Origin: Candidatus Tepidiaquacellales bacterium OLB4/UTCHB1
Lineage (GTDB): Bacteria > Bacteroidota > Ignavibacteria > Tepidaquicellales > Tepidaquicellaceae
Reading direction: 5' to 3'
Length of the DNA stretch: 64,000 nt
NCBI GenBank assembly: GCA_002050165.1
Contig: MWSW01000018.1
Span: 1 to 64,000 of the forward strand
Shown: positions 27,532-37,548 of the stretch, piece after piece
How positions within the stretch are numbered: the first letter of the stretch is position 1
How the letters are laid out: each line of letters begins with the position of its first letter
Notes under the pieces: generated by a model
Told to the model about the DNA's origin: nothing
The model's input: only the letters and a program-made list of their open reading frames with translations
The model's database searches: none
Made by a program: the position numbers and the translations under genes

Positions 27532-28902
27532 ATGAGTTTCGACTCTACTTACACACGAGAACTTCCGCTTGTACCGGAGAGATCGTCATTCAAAGAGATA
27601 GACGATGTTATATTTAGGCCGGTTGAGGAAGCCCCAACCCGCAAGTGGTTTATTGCGATTACCATAAGTTCGCTTGCGTTGATGATTGGCGCTGTTGCCC
27701 TTGCTAATACTTTTTATTTCGGTATCGGTACATGGGGAAATAACAGTACAGTTGGCTGGGGATTTGGGATTGTTAACTTTGTTTTCTGGATTGGTATCGG
27801 GCATGCTGGTACACTGATTTCCGCTATACTTTACCTTTTCCGGCAAAGGTGGCGAACGGGTATAGCAAGGTTTGCCGAAGCAATGACAATCTTTGCTGTT
27901 ATTACCGCAGGAATATTTCCTGTCATACATACCGGCAGGCCGTGGCTTGCTGCTTATCTGATTCCGTATCCAAATCAAAACAGTATTTGGGTTAACTTTA
28001 ATTCTCCGCTGTTGTGGGACGTATTTGCAGTTTCAACGTACTTTACGATTTCATTTGTATTCTGGAGCGTCGGATTAATTCCGGATATTGCTGCAATGAG
28101 AGATAGAGCAAGCGGAATAAAAAAGAGAATTTATACCGTCCTCTCGCTCGGTTGGAGAAATTCAAATCGTCACTGGCAGCATTATGAAAGAGCCTATCTG
28201 ATTCTTGCCGGACTTTCTACACCGTTGGTTCTTTCAGTACATACTATCGTTTCGTTCGATTTTGCAGTTGCGATATTGCCCGGTTGGCACACGACAATCT
28301 TTCCACCTTATTTTGTTGCCGGGGCAATTTTCTCAGGATTTGGTATGGTAGCCACGGTATTGATTATTCTGCGTAAGGTTTACGATATGGAACATATTAT
28401 TACGCTCGATCACCTGGAAAAGATGTGTAAAATCCTCCTTGCAACCGGCTCGATGGTTGGTTATGCCTATTGTATGGAGTTTTTTATGGCGTGGTATTCG
28501 GGATACATTTTCGAACAGTTCGTGTTTATTAACCGCGCTTTCGGTCCTTATGCATGGGCTTACTGGACAATGTTCTCGTGTAATGTGATTTTCCCTCAAC
28601 TGTTCTGGTTTAAAAAGATTAGGCGCAATATTCCGATCATGATGCTACTTGTAATACTCGTAAATGTCGGAATGTGGTTCGAGAGATTTGTAATTGTTGT
28701 AACTTCGCTACACAGGGATTTCCTTCCGTCAAGTTGGGCAATGTTTTATCCGACCTGGACTGACCTTGCACTGTTGCTGGGCAGCTTTGGATTCTTTTTC
28801 ACCTGTGTTCTACTGTTTGTGAAGGTTTTACCGTCAATTTCCCTGGCTGAACTTAAAGCCGTAACGGAGAACGCTCAACCAACGCACAAACATCATCATT
28901 AA
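27532..28902 (+). CDS. actC: Alternative complex III subunit ActC, NrfD-like quinol-binding membrane protein
   Basis: A 456-residue integral membrane protein with about ten helices, of the NrfD/PsrC family. Features typical of ActC are the cytoplasmic start with [46 protein letters not shown] in an early helix (the conserved GHAGT), VIHTGRPW and [13 protein letters not shown]. It forms the menaquinol oxidation site and possibly a proton path. The C-terminus ends in HKHHH. It precedes the actD-actE fusion by 23 bases and is co-transcribed with it. Confidence 0.93.
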   Translation: MSFDSTYTRELPLVPERSSFKEIDDVIFRPVEEAPTRKWFIAITISSLALMIGAVALANTFYFGIGTWGNNSTVGWGFGIVNFVFWIGIGHAGTLISAILYLFRQRWRTGIARFAEAMTIFAVITAGIFPVIHTGRPWLAAYLIPYPNQNSIWVNFNSPLLWDVFAVSTYFTISFVFWSVGLIPDIAAMRDRASGIKKRIYTVLSLGWRNSNRHWQHYERAYLILAGLSTPLVLSVHTIVSFDFAVAILPGWHTTIFPPYFVAGAIFSGFGMVATVLIILRKVYDMEHIITLDHLEKMCKILLATGSMVGYAYCMEFFMAWYSGYIFEQFVFINRAFGPYAWAYWTMFSCNVIFPQLFWFKKIRRNIPIMMLLVILVNVGMWFERFVIVVTSLHRDFLPSSWAMFYPTWTDLALLLGSFGFFFTCVLLFVKVLPSISLAELKAVTENAQPTHKHHH

Positions 28903-28925
28903 GCAAATGATAACCATAATTAATC

Positions 28926-30125
28926 ATGATAGGAAAAATTAAAAATAAATTAAAAGAGGTCAACAACCGTAATTTGGAGCAGAAGCGTTCTGATGAGCTT
29001 TACGCAATTGGCGCTTTGTTCGATACGCCGGATGAAATTATGGACGCTGCAGGGAAAACAACAGAGGCAGGTTACGAAGAGTTTGATGTTAATACCCCTT
29101 ACCCTGTTCACGGAATGGATCAGGCAATGAAGTTGAAAAATACAATGGTGGGTAAAACGACTTTTATATTCGGGTTTCTGGGCACAACTGCTGCATTGCT
29201 AATGATAGGATGGATGTCGGGGATTGATTATCAGAATATTATCGGCGGTAAACCGTTTTTTGCCATACCACCTGCGATTCCAATTACATTTGAATTAACT
29301 GTATTGCTTGGTGGGCTTGCAACTGCGGGTCTTATGCTTACTCTTTTTAACAGGTTGCCGTGGATTAATAATCCACTGCACGACACTAATTACATTAAAC
29401 AAACAGCATCAGATAAATTCGGGTTGGTAATATATGCAAAGGATAAAAATTTCAACATCGCTACGGTTGAAGGTTTTTTACAATCAATCGGCGGGAAAAG
29501 TATTGAGAAGATAAATTTCTTTGAAGTCAGGGAAGACAGGGTAAGAACACCGATTTTTGATTTCAAATTTATTGCGTTGCTTGCCGTAGTTACCGTAGTT
29601 ACTGCTGTAACAGCGTACGGTATATTGAGATATGTCTTATTCCTACCGCCTTTTGATTTCATGTGGAAACAGGAGAAAGTTCTACCTCAGGAGAAATCAA
29701 CCTTTTTTGCAGATGGGTTTTCAATGAGGCCACCGGTTGAAGGTACGGTTTCAAGAGGGTATATTCCGTATGAATATCAGGGTTTACCCGATTCTGTTGT
29801 AACTTTGCTTGCAAATCCTCTACCGATAAATGCTGAAGTGCTTGCAAAGGGGAAGCAACGATTCAACACATATTGCAGCCCTTGCCACGGATATTACGGT
29901 GAAGGTGACAGTCGCCTCAGAGGTCAGTTTCCAAACCCACCTTCACTGCATACTGATAAAGTTCGCCAATGGGCGGATGGTAATATTTATCACGTTATTA
30001 CAAACGGACAAAATGTTATGTCAAGTTATGCTAAACAGATCTCGCGAGATGACAGGTGGGCGATTGTACACTACATCAGGGCGTTACAGAGAGCTTTGAA
30101 CGCAAAAGATGAAGACTTGAATTGA
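28926..30125 (+). CDS. Fused ActD-ActE: DUF3341 membrane protein plus monohaem cytochrome c
   Basis: A 399-residue protein. Residues 22-200 match ActD (DUF3341): an IGALFDTPDEIMDAA start, two membrane helices (about 77-97 and 122-142), and an ActD cytoplasmic domain. A third helix (about 215-238) leads into a periplasmic monohaem cytochrome c with CSPCH (317-321) and a likely distal Met in NVMSS (365), as in ActE. In the Rhodothermus marinus complex ActD and ActE are separate proteins; here they are one chain with no internal start or stop. The cytochrome part would be the electron exit of the complex. Confidence 0.88.
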   Translation: MIGKIKNKLKEVNNRNLEQKRSDELYAIGALFDTPDEIMDAAGKTTEAGYEEFDVNTPYPVHGMDQAMKLKNTMVGKTTFIFGFLGTTAALLMIGWMSGIDYQNIIGGKPFFAIPPAIPITFELTVLLGGLATAGLMLTLFNRLPWINNPLHDTNYIKQTASDKFGLVIYAKDKNFNIATVEGFLQSIGGKSIEKINFFEVREDRVRTPIFDFKFIALLAVVTVVTAVTAYGILRYVLFLPPFDFMWKQEKVLPQEKSTFFADGFSMRPPVEGTVSRGYIPYEYQGLPDSVVTLLANPLPINAEVLAKGKQRFNTYCSPCHGYYGEGDSRLRGQFPNPPSLHTDKVRQWADGNIYHVITNGQNVMSSYAKQISRDDRWAIVHYIRALQRALNAKDEDLN

Positions 30126-30166
30126 AGTAATTTTAACTATACAGAAAATTTTCATAAATATTAAAT

Positions 30167-31336
30167 ATGGAATTTCACAACAAGGCATTACCGGGTAAAG
30201 TAAGCAGGATTGGTTTCGGGTTACTCATTACCGGTTTGATTTTAATGGTCGCTGCTTTTGCATTGGATTACAGAAGGGCGATGTTCGATTATCTGACAAT
30301 GTTCATGTGGTTGCTCAGCCTCGGGCTTGGGTCACTCGGGTTAATTGCATTAGAGTATATATCCGGAGCTACGTGGAGCACGCCATTCAGAAGGGTCAGT
30401 GAGTTTCTCGCTTCATTGTTGCCGGTAATGTTTCTTCTTGTAATACCGGTCGTAGTTGGTATGAAAGAACTTTTCGTCTGGACAGATCCACAGGTTGTTA
30501 AATCAGATGCTGTCCTGCAGGGAAAAGAGCCATATCTTAATACTACATTTTTCATAGCGCGCGCTGCGATTTGTCTGCTGATTTGGGTTGTTTTCTATTT
30601 TTTCCTCGTAAGAAATTCGCAGAAGCAAGATTCTGAAAGTATTCCACAATATACTAAGAGCAACATTAGGCTGTCTGCAATTTTTACTCCGATTTTTATG
30701 GTAACACTCACGATCATTGCAATTGATTTCATGATGTCACTATTTCCTCACTGGTATTCAACTATATACGGTGTCTATTATTTCTCCGGGACATTAGTTG
30801 CAGCTTATTCTGCACTGACGCTTATATCGGTGCTTCTGAAAGAGGGAAATTACCTGAGTTCGAGAATTAATAACGATCATTTTTACAGCATGGGTATGTT
30901 AATGTTTGCCTTCAACATTTTCTGGGCATACATTGCGTTTTCACAATTGCTACTCCAATGGTACGCTGATATTCCTGAGGAAACGTTCTGGTATATTATT
31001 ATTTGGGAACATAGCTGGAAGGTAGTATCAATTGCGTTGTTCCTTGTCCACTTTGCTATACCATTCCTCGTTTTAATGCCGCGGTCGGTGAAAACAAATC
31101 TGAAAAAGTTGAAGTTCATGGCGATCTGGATGTTGGTTGCGCATTACCTTGATCTGTATTGGCTGATTATGCCGGCGTACGATCACCATTCTGCAGTATT
31201 CGGTTGGCAGGAAATAGGATTTCCACTTTTTGCTGTCGGTGTGGTCGTTGTAATCTTTAAAATGAAGGCGAGAAAAACCAATATTATACCAGTCGGTGAT
31301 CCAAAACTTGAAAGTGGATTTAACTTCCACCTTTAA
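30167..31336 (+). CDS. actF: Alternative complex III subunit ActF, second NrfD-like membrane protein
   Basis: A 389-residue integral membrane protein with about ten helices, lacking the extra motifs of ActC. Family-like features are LEYISGATWSTPFRRVSEF early and LPHWYSTIYGVYYFSGTLV, IAFSQLLLQWYADIPEETFWY and HYLDLYWLIMPAYDHH later. It packs beside ActC in the complex. Whether it takes part in proton translocation is unknown. It sits 41 bases after the ActDE fusion and 21 before a cytochrome c gene. Confidence 0.93.
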   Translation: MEFHNKALPGKVSRIGFGLLITGLILMVAAFALDYRRAMFDYLTMFMWLLSLGLGSLGLIALEYISGATWSTPFRRVSEFLASLLPVMFLLVIPVVVGMKELFVWTDPQVVKSDAVLQGKEPYLNTTFFIARAAICLLIWVVFYFFLVRNSQKQDSESIPQYTKSNIRLSAIFTPIFMVTLTIIAIDFMMSLFPHWYSTIYGVYYFSGTLVAAYSALTLISVLLKEGNYLSSRINNDHFYSMGMLMFAFNIFWAYIAFSQLLLQWYADIPEETFWYIIIWEHSWKVVSIALFLVHFAIPFLVLMPRSVKTNLKKLKFMAIWMLVAHYLDLYWLIMPAYDHHSAVFGWQEIGFPLFAVGVVVVIFKMKARKTNIIPVGDPKLESGFNFHL

Positions 31337-31357
31337 TAACAACAGAAATTTTCAATC

Positions 31358-32320
31358 ATGGAAGAGAAAAAACAAATCAATTTTCAAAAAATATACGATA
31401 AAGTCCTGGAGTTTCTCGGATTTTATGGAGTTGTTTACATTTTCGTACTAATAGCTCTCGTTGTCTTTGGCGCTATATATGTAAACAAAATTAAATTTCT
31501 TACTTCAAGTACACTGATGTCGCCTGCTATTGATAGTATTGCCAACACAAAGATTGAAGATTTACAAATGAAGAAAGGTTCACTGTCCCCTCCGGTAGAT
31601 GTATCGCTCTATATAAATCCATCTCAGGAAATTTTAGATAAAGGTAAGGAGATATATAATGTTCAATGCGCATCATGTCACGGAGAAGACGGACAAGGTA
31701 ACGGACCTGCCGGTGCAACGCTTAATCCACCACCGAGAAATTTTCATGATCTGAATGGTTGGACAAATGGTCCGGAGTTTGACAGGATGTATTTAACTTT
31801 GCAAGATGGAATACTTAAAAACGGGATGGCATCTTATTCAAATCTCCCGCCGGAAGAAAGATTGGCAATGATTTCATATATACGAACATTTAACGAGAAC
31901 TACCCTGAAATCACTGAGTCTGATATGCAGACCCTTGATGCAACATACAGCTTATCGGCCGGGTCTGTAACTCCGAATCAAATACCCGTTTCGCTCGCAA
32001 TGGAAAAGCTTATTGAGGAGTATAAACCAACCGAAGAAAAGGTTGATGCCATTAACCTGAAAATTTCAAGCGACAATTCTCCGCAAGCATTGAGTTTTAA
32101 AAACCTGACAACAGATATTAAACGCGCTTTACGGTCGTTACTTTCAAATCCGGGATGGAATGAAAATCAAAATGCATTTGTTAATTTCATCATAACTGAC
32201 CCTGTCCAAAAAGGATTCAAAGCAGGAGTTTCTGAAATCAGTAATGAACAATGGACTGAATTATTCAATTACGTTCAGAGCGTAATCGGACAAACTCAAA
32301 CCGGCAGTTCCGGAATTTAA
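31358..32320 (+). CDS. Membrane-anchored monohaem cytochrome c
   Basis: A 320-residue protein: one membrane helix (about 22-42), then a periplasmic class I cytochrome c with CASCH (104-108) and a possible distal Met in GMASYSN, then a further helical domain of about 110 residues with no haem site. It is placed between alternative complex III and the oxidase genes, so it is the likely electron carrier linking the two, either mobile on the membrane or as part of a supercomplex. The extra C-terminal domain is not recognised. Confidence 0.88.
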   Translation: MEEKKQINFQKIYDKVLEFLGFYGVVYIFVLIALVVFGAIYVNKIKFLTSSTLMSPAIDSIANTKIEDLQMKKGSLSPPVDVSLYINPSQEILDKGKEIYNVQCASCHGEDGQGNGPAGATLNPPPRNFHDLNGWTNGPEFDRMYLTLQDGILKNGMASYSNLPPEERLAMISYIRTFNENYPEITESDMQTLDATYSLSAGSVTPNQIPVSLAMEKLIEEYKPTEEKVDAINLKISSDNSPQALSFKNLTTDIKRALRSLLSNPGWNENQNAFVNFIITDPVQKGFKAGVSEISNEQWTELFNYVQSVIGQTQTGSSGI

Positions 32321-32325
32321 AAGTC

Positions 32326-33117
32326 ATGAAGAAGTTTAAATTTAGTATAATAATTGTAATACTTCTCACAGGATTTCTATCTGCAGAGGAAAGCAATCCA
32401 AAGCAGGAAATAGGAATTGTTGAGAACCTTGGGGAGAAAATTCCCCTCAACATTAATTTTTACGATGAGTATGGCAAGGGTGTATCACTGGGCGAGCTCA
32501 TGGGCGATAAACCTACTTTAATTGCACTGGTGTATTACCGTTGTCCCGGTATTTGCAGCCCACTTCTTACCGGACTAGCTGAAGGAATTGATAAGGTTGA
32601 TCTTGAGCCGTTTAAAGATTACAATATTATAACCGTTAGTTTTGATCACACAGAAGGCTATATTTTAGCAAACGAGAAAAAGAAGAATTACCTTGCCGGA
32701 CTTACGAGAGAAATTAACCCTCAAGGCTGGCGGTTTCTTACAAGCGATAGTATAAACATCGCGCGATTAACCGAGGCAATTGGTTGGAATTTCAAAAGAG
32801 TTGATGACGATTTTCTTCACGGGACTGGAGTTACCATTATCTCACCCGATGGAAAGATAGTAAGATACCTTTATGGAACAAGTTTTTTACCATTTGACCT
32901 GAAGATGGCGGTTACGGAGGCGACTGAGGGAAGAGTTGGGACAACAATTGCAAAACTTATGCAAATTTGTTTCAGTTACGACCCCGGAGCAAGGACATAT
33001 ATGCTAGACGTTACGCGAATATCCGGTGTGGCAATATTGTTCACTCTCGCCATTTTTATAACCATCGTTGTAATCAGAAAAAAAAATAAAATCAACAATA
33101 CTTTCAAACAAATTTAA
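32326..33117 (+). CDS. SCO1/SenC-family copper chaperone for cytochrome oxidase
   Basis: A 263-residue exported protein with a signal peptide (about 1-20) and a C-terminal membrane helix (about 230-250). The thioredoxin-like fold has the CPGIC copper-binding pair (CxxxC) in YYRCPGICSP and the third ligand His in HGTGVTI. SCO proteins load copper into the CuA site of subunit II. The gene lies 5 bases after the cytochrome c gene and 3 before subunit I, within one operon. The C-terminal anchor is less common than an N-terminal one. Confidence 0.92.
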   Translation: MKKFKFSIIIVILLTGFLSAEESNPKQEIGIVENLGEKIPLNINFYDEYGKGVSLGELMGDKPTLIALVYYRCPGICSPLLTGLAEGIDKVDLEPFKDYNIITVSFDHTEGYILANEKKKNYLAGLTREINPQGWRFLTSDSINIARLTEAIGWNFKRVDDDFLHGTGVTIISPDGKIVRYLYGTSFLPFDLKMAVTEATEGRVGTTIAKLMQICFSYDPGARTYMLDVTRISGVAILFTLAIFITIVVIRKKNKINNTFKQI

Positions 33118-33120
33118 ATT

Positions 33121-34758
33121 ATGGCTAACGGAATATTAGCTACTGATCCGAACAGGGTTTCATTTTACGAATATGAGGGAAAACACAAGGGAATCTTAAG
33201 TTGGTTACTTTCCACTGACCATAAGAGGATTGGACTGCTTTACCTTATTTCTTTGCTTGCATTCTTTGCAGTTGGTGTTACCCTCGGATTTCTGATGAGG
33301 CTCGAAATGATTTCGCCGGGTCCGACTATAATGGCACCGAATACCTATAACTCGGTCTTTACTCTTCACGGCGTTATAATGGTATTTCTGTTTATATTAC
33401 CCGGACTACCTGCGATATTCGGAAATTTTTTCCTGCCGATTCAAATCGGTGCAAGGGATGTAGCATTTCCAAGAATTAACTTGTTGTCCTGGTATCTTTA
33501 TTTAATTGGTGGAGTACTTGCAATTGTTTCATTGTTCACCGGCGGTGGAATAATGGATACCGGCTGGACATTTTATGTTCCTTATAGTATCAGAACAACA
33601 TCAAATATTTCACTATCGGTGTTTGCTGCTTTTGTGCTCGGATTTTCCTCCATCCTTACTGCAGTTAACTTTATTACAACTGCCCACAGGATGCGTGCGC
33701 CCGGAATGACATTTTTCAGGATGCCGCTTTTCGTTTGGGCGTTGTATTCTACCGCATGGATACAATTGCTTGCAACTCCGATTTTAGGTATTACATTATT
33801 GCTCATAATTGCTGAACGAATGCTTGGTGTAGGAATTTTCGATCCGAATCTCGGCGGTGACCCGATTTTGTATCAACACATGTTTTGGATTTATTCGCAC
33901 CCTGCAGTTTACATTATGGCTATACCCGCTTTTGGAGTTGTTTCGGAAATAATCCCGACGTTCTCCAAAAAAAATATTTTCGGTTATACACCGGTTGCAA
34001 TTTCCAGCCTGGCGATTGCTTTTGTCGGTTACCTCGTCTGGGGTCATCACATGTTTTCAAGCGGTATTAGCGATATCTCGAGACTTATATTTTCTTTACT
34101 TACTTTTCTTGTTGCAATACCTACTGGTGTAAAAGTATTCAATTGGGTTGCTACGATGTACAAGGGCTCGATTACCGTAAAAACACCGATGCTTTTTGTA
34201 TTATTTTTTATCGTTATTTTTTCGATTGGCGGACTTACAGGATTAGTGCTTGGCGCAATTAATACCGATATTCACGTCACGGATACATACTTTGTTGTTG
34301 GTCACTTCCACTATGTAATGTTCGGTTCGATGGGTATTCTGCTGTTTGCGGGATTGCATTACTGGTTCCCCAAAATGTTTGGCAGGATGTACCATGAAAA
34401 AATGGCACAGGTTTCAGCCTGGATTTTTTTCGTAGGGTTCAATCTTTTATATTTTCCGATGTTCATCATGGGGTATCTGGGGATGCCGCGAAGATATTAC
34501 GATTACCTGCCGGAGTTTACAACATATCACGTTATTGCAACGGTCGGTTCCTGGATCATGATAACTGGAATGATCATAATGTTTGCTAACTTGATCAGGA
34601 GTCTGTACACCGGCGCCAAAGCCACAGAAAATCCATGGGGTGGAACAACACTCGAATGGAAGATTCCATCACCACCACCACTTGAGAATTTCAGGGAAAT
34701 ACCGGTTATAACCGAAGGTCCCTACGAACACCATTTCAATAAGGAGGAAAATACATAA
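33121..34758 (+). CDS. ctaD: Cytochrome c oxidase subunit I, A2-type heme-copper oxidase
   Basis: A 545-residue protein with about twelve helices. Ligands and signatures are present: low-spin haem His in FTLHGVIMVF, the CuB His-Tyr pair in YSHPAVYI, HH in VWGHHMF, and HFHYVMFG for haem a3 and a. YSHPAVY replaces the GHPEVY of A1 oxidases, so the usual Glu of the D-channel is absent and the Tyr-Ser pair marks an A2-type enzyme, as in Rhodothermus and Thermus caa3. It reduces oxygen to water and pumps protons. Its stop overlaps the subunit III start. Confidence 0.96.
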   Translation: MANGILATDPNRVSFYEYEGKHKGILSWLLSTDHKRIGLLYLISLLAFFAVGVTLGFLMRLEMISPGPTIMAPNTYNSVFTLHGVIMVFLFILPGLPAIFGNFFLPIQIGARDVAFPRINLLSWYLYLIGGVLAIVSLFTGGGIMDTGWTFYVPYSIRTTSNISLSVFAAFVLGFSSILTAVNFITTAHRMRAPGMTFFRMPLFVWALYSTAWIQLLATPILGITLLLIIAERMLGVGIFDPNLGGDPILYQHMFWIYSHPAVYIMAIPAFGVVSEIIPTFSKKNIFGYTPVAISSLAIAFVGYLVWGHHMFSSGISDISRLIFSLLTFLVAIPTGVKVFNWVATMYKGSITVKTPMLFVLFFIVIFSIGGLTGLVLGAINTDIHVTDTYFVVGHFHYVMFGSMGILLFAGLHYWFPKMFGRMYHEKMAQVSAWIFFVGFNLLYFPMFIMGYLGMPRRYYDYLPEFTTYHVIATVGSWIMITGMIIMFANLIRSLYTGAKATENPWGGTTLEWKIPSPPPLENFREIPVITEGPYEHHFNKEENT

Positions 34759-35402
34759 TGAGTAATGATTCTACAGATGTAACAATTGCAAAATCCGAAT
34801 CACACTCTCACGTTCACCGCGATGACGCAGGCTCAAAAATGGGAATGTGGCTGTTCCTTTTTACTGAAGTATTACTTTTCGGCGGAATGTTTCTGGCTTA
34901 TGCAACATACAGATTCATGTATCCCCAGGATTTTGTAAATGCCGCACTACGTCTTGATCCGATCCTTGGTGCGGTTAATACGGTCATACTGTTAACCAGC
35001 AGCCTCTCGGTAGTTCTCTCGATTACGGCATTACAGAAAAACAAAAAAAATCTGAGTCTGGTATATCTGAGTATTACGATGCTACTTGCTTTGACATTTT
35101 TGGTTATTAAGTATTTCGAATGGTCGCATAAATTTGAGCTAGGAATTTATCCGAAGGGCCCGGCACTCGAATCCTTCGCTCAGGGAGGAAAGTTATTCTT
35201 CGGGCTTTATTACCTGATGACGGGACTCCACGGGCTGCACGTTGTTATAGGTATGACGTTTATAGGATTTATGATGTACTTTATCAGTAAGAACAAACAA
35301 ACCGCACATAACCACCAGCGAACTGAAAATGCGGGCCTTTACTGGCATCTGGTGGACTTGATATGGATATTCCTGTTCCCACTGTTTTATTTAGTCCATT
35401 AA
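34758..35402 (+). CDS. ctaE: Cytochrome c oxidase subunit III
   Basis: A 214-residue protein with about five helices. Family features are GMWLFLFTEVLLFGGMF (with the conserved Glu), FGLYYLMTGLHGLHVVIGM and WHLVDLIWIFLFPLFYLV at the C-terminus. It lacks the first two helices of the seven-helix mitochondrial form, as is usual for this bacterial branch. It overlaps the end of subunit I by one base and stabilises the core. A 141-base gap follows before subunit IV. Confidence 0.94.
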   Translation: MSNDSTDVTIAKSESHSHVHRDDAGSKMGMWLFLFTEVLLFGGMFLAYATYRFMYPQDFVNAALRLDPILGAVNTVILLTSSLSVVLSITALQKNKKNLSLVYLSITMLLALTFLVIKYFEWSHKFELGIYPKGPALESFAQGGKLFFGLYYLMTGLHGLHVVIGMTFIGFMMYFISKNKQTAHNHQRTENAGLYWHLVDLIWIFLFPLFYLVH

Positions 35403-35543
35403 AAATGCACTGAATGATAAAGTTGAATCAGGTTTGAAATGGAGGTATGATTAGTATGGGTAGAATATTAAAAGTTTGCAGTTTAGTTTATTTTAACTAT
35501 GATTTTTTATTCCAACGATTTTAAAGAAATCTTATAATTCTTT

Positions 35544-35879
35544 ATGAAAGACACAACACGAGACACAAAAGCTCTCGAGCGTGAACTTGAAGAAGAGCTT
35601 CATTCAACAGGATACGGGACTTACATACTCGTATGGCTCGGTTTAATTGGATTGACGGCAATAACGGTAACCGTTGCCGGTTTAAACCTCGGCAGTTTTG
35701 CTCTTATAGCGGCACTTATTATTGCAACTGTCAAATCTGCCCTGGTAGTCAATTATTTTATGCACATTAAATTTGATACACCTATTTTTAAGATTTTTGT
35801 TACAATTTGTATCATTGTAGTTCTGACTATATTTATTATAACTTTCTTTGATTATCTTTACAGGGAGCCTTTAATATGA
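35544..35879 (+). CDS. Cytochrome c oxidase subunit IV-family small membrane protein
   Basis: A 111-residue protein with three membrane helices (about 25-43, 48-68 and 82-103) and the family motif ATVKSALVVNYFMHIKF joining helices 2 and 3. This is the prokaryotic cytochrome C oxidase subunit IV (CtaF/CoxD) pattern. It overlaps the start of subunit II by 4 bases (ATGA). It helps assemble or stabilise the oxidase and carries no cofactor. Confidence 0.88.
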   Translation: MKDTTRDTKALERELEEELHSTGYGTYILVWLGLIGLTAITVTVAGLNLGSFALIAALIIATVKSALVVNYFMHIKFDTPIFKIFVTICIIVVLTIFIITFFDYLYREPLI

Positions 35880-36610
35880 GACCGGATATAGCAACACAGG
35901 TTGATAACACGATGATCCTGATCGTGGCGGTTTGTATTTTCTTTTTTGTCCTTGTAACAGGTACAATGATTTATTTTGTATTTCGTTACAATAAAAAGAG
36001 AAATCCCCAAGCCACCAATATACACGGCAATACTCCGCTTGAGGTCGCGTGGACTGTAATTCCGCTTATACTTGTCCTTGTAATTTTCTTTTACGGGTGG
36101 AACGGTTTCAGTAATATGCGCAATGTCCCCGAAGATGCACTCGTTGTAAAAGTAACCGGCCAGATGTGGAAGTGGAAGTTTGAATATGAGAACGGGAAAA
36201 AATCTGATACGCTGTTTGTACCTGTCGGAAAACCGGTTAGAATGAATATTCATTCAAATGACGTAAACCACAGCTTCTTTATTCCCTCAATGCGGGTAAA
36301 AGAAGATGCAGTACCGGGACGGGAAAATTACTTATGGTTTAAAGCTGATAATATTGGCGAATACGATATTGCATGTGCCGAATATTGCGGCCTCGACCAC
36401 TGGAATATGTATGCAAAGCTTATAGTCGATACAGATGAAAATTTCAATGCGTGGTATAATCAGGTTGAGCAATCTGAGAAAAAAACAAACAGCGGTGAAA
36501 CCGGAAATACGACTAATCAGGATTCATTAAAAAATAATTCAGGGAATACCGACGATTCTACGACGGTTACTGATACAACACAAATTTCAGATACAACTAA
36601 ATCCGAGTGA
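35876..36610 (+). CDS. ctaC: Cytochrome c oxidase subunit II with CuA site
   Basis: A 244-residue protein: two membrane helices (about 12-36 and 58-75) and a periplasmic cupredoxin domain. The CuA ligands are His132 in NHSFFIP, and Cys167, Glu169, Cys171, His175 and Met178 in CAEYCGLDHWNM. There is no fused cytochrome c, so this subunit II is of the aa3 and not the caa3 type; separate cytochromes in the operon may serve instead. The last 40 residues are a Thr/Ser/Asp/Asn-rich tail of unknown use. It overlaps subunit IV and ctaB by 4 bases each. It lies after subunits I, III and IV, unlike the more common II-first order. Confidence 0.95.
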   Translation: MRPDIATQVDNTMILIVAVCIFFFVLVTGTMIYFVFRYNKKRNPQATNIHGNTPLEVAWTVIPLILVLVIFFYGWNGFSNMRNVPEDALVVKVTGQMWKWKFEYENGKKSDTLFVPVGKPVRMNIHSNDVNHSFFIPSMRVKEDAVPGRENYLWFKADNIGEYDIACAEYCGLDHWNMYAKLIVDTDENFNAWYNQVEQSEKKTNSGETGNTTNQDSLKNNSGNTDDSTTVTDTTQISDTTKSE

Positions 36611-37542
36611 ATTTGGAAACCGGTTCATCAATACTCCAGGATAAGCAGCAGGTATATAGAAGTGTTTCGCTCTTTAAGTGGCTTGTAACTGTTGCCGAAC
36701 TTGCTAAAATAAAGATAACTATATTCGTGGCGTTCACCTCAGCATTAGGATTCATTCTTGCTGCTGACAGTTTATCTACCTCGATGATTCTTCCTGTTAG
36801 CGGAATATTTTTACTCGCCTGCAGTTCTGCAGTAATCAATCAAATTCAGGAGTGGCAATATGACGCGGTAATGAAACGTACGATGAACAGACCAATTCCA
36901 ACTAATAAAATTACACTTACCAATGCATGGGTAATTGCAGTTTCATTGTTTGTAATTGCCGTTTCCATGTTAATCTTTGCATCGAATATTTTAACGATTG
37001 CGGTATCACTTTTAACAATGGTCTGGTACAATCTTATTTACACTCCGTTAAAGCGTAAAACCGGGGTAGCGATTATTCCCGGATCGTTTGTAGGTGCATT
37101 GCCACCGCTCGCCGGTTGGCTTGCAGCAGGTGGAAGCCTGTTTGACACTCAAATCTGGATACTCTTTTCTCTCTTTTTCCTTTGGCAGATTCCACATTTC
37201 TGGCTTTTATTAATACTCTTTAAAGACGATTATAAAGCCGCATCGTTCCCTGTTTTTACTGATTCGGTTAGCGTATCAACACTTGAAAAACTTATAATAG
37301 CTACAACTTTACTAACCTCCGGAATTGCTATATTTTATGCGTTCACAGGAGCAATGAACTATTTCCCGTCACAATTGGTGATTGTTGCCTTTTCAGTTTT
37401 TTTAGCAATAAATTCTTTTTCAATTAACGGGAATCACGGGAACAGAAAGCGGGTAGTCGCGTCTTTTCTCGCTATAAATTTCTTTACTTTAATTTTCATA
37501 ACTATTTTAATTTTAGATAAACTTCTAAAGATTATTTTATAA
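36607..37542 (+). CDS. ctaB: Protoheme IX farnesyltransferase (heme o synthase)
   Basis: A 311-residue UbiA-family membrane enzyme with about nine helices, starting at GTG 36607, which overlaps the subunit II stop. The prenyl-diphosphate-binding Asp-rich loops are seen as NQIQEWQYDAVMKRTMNRPIP (first motif) and LFKDDYKAASFPVF (second). It adds the farnesyl tail to protohaem to make haem o, the precursor of haem a in the oxidase encoded beside it. No haem A synthase (ctaA) gene is present in the window. Confidence 0.94.
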   Translation: MNLETGSSILQDKQQVYRSVSLFKWLVTVAELAKIKITIFVAFTSALGFILAADSLSTSMILPVSGIFLLACSSAVINQIQEWQYDAVMKRTMNRPIPTNKITLTNAWVIAVSLFVIAVSMLIFASNILTIAVSLLTMVWYNLIYTPLKRKTGVAIIPGSFVGALPPLAGWLAAGGSLFDTQIWILFSLFFLWQIPHFWLLLILFKDDYKAASFPVFTDSVSVSTLEKLIIATTLLTSGIAIFYAFTGAMNYFPSQLVIVAFSVFLAINSFSINGNHGNRKRVVASFLAINFFTLIFITILILDKLLKIIL

Positions 37543-37548
37543 AAAACC

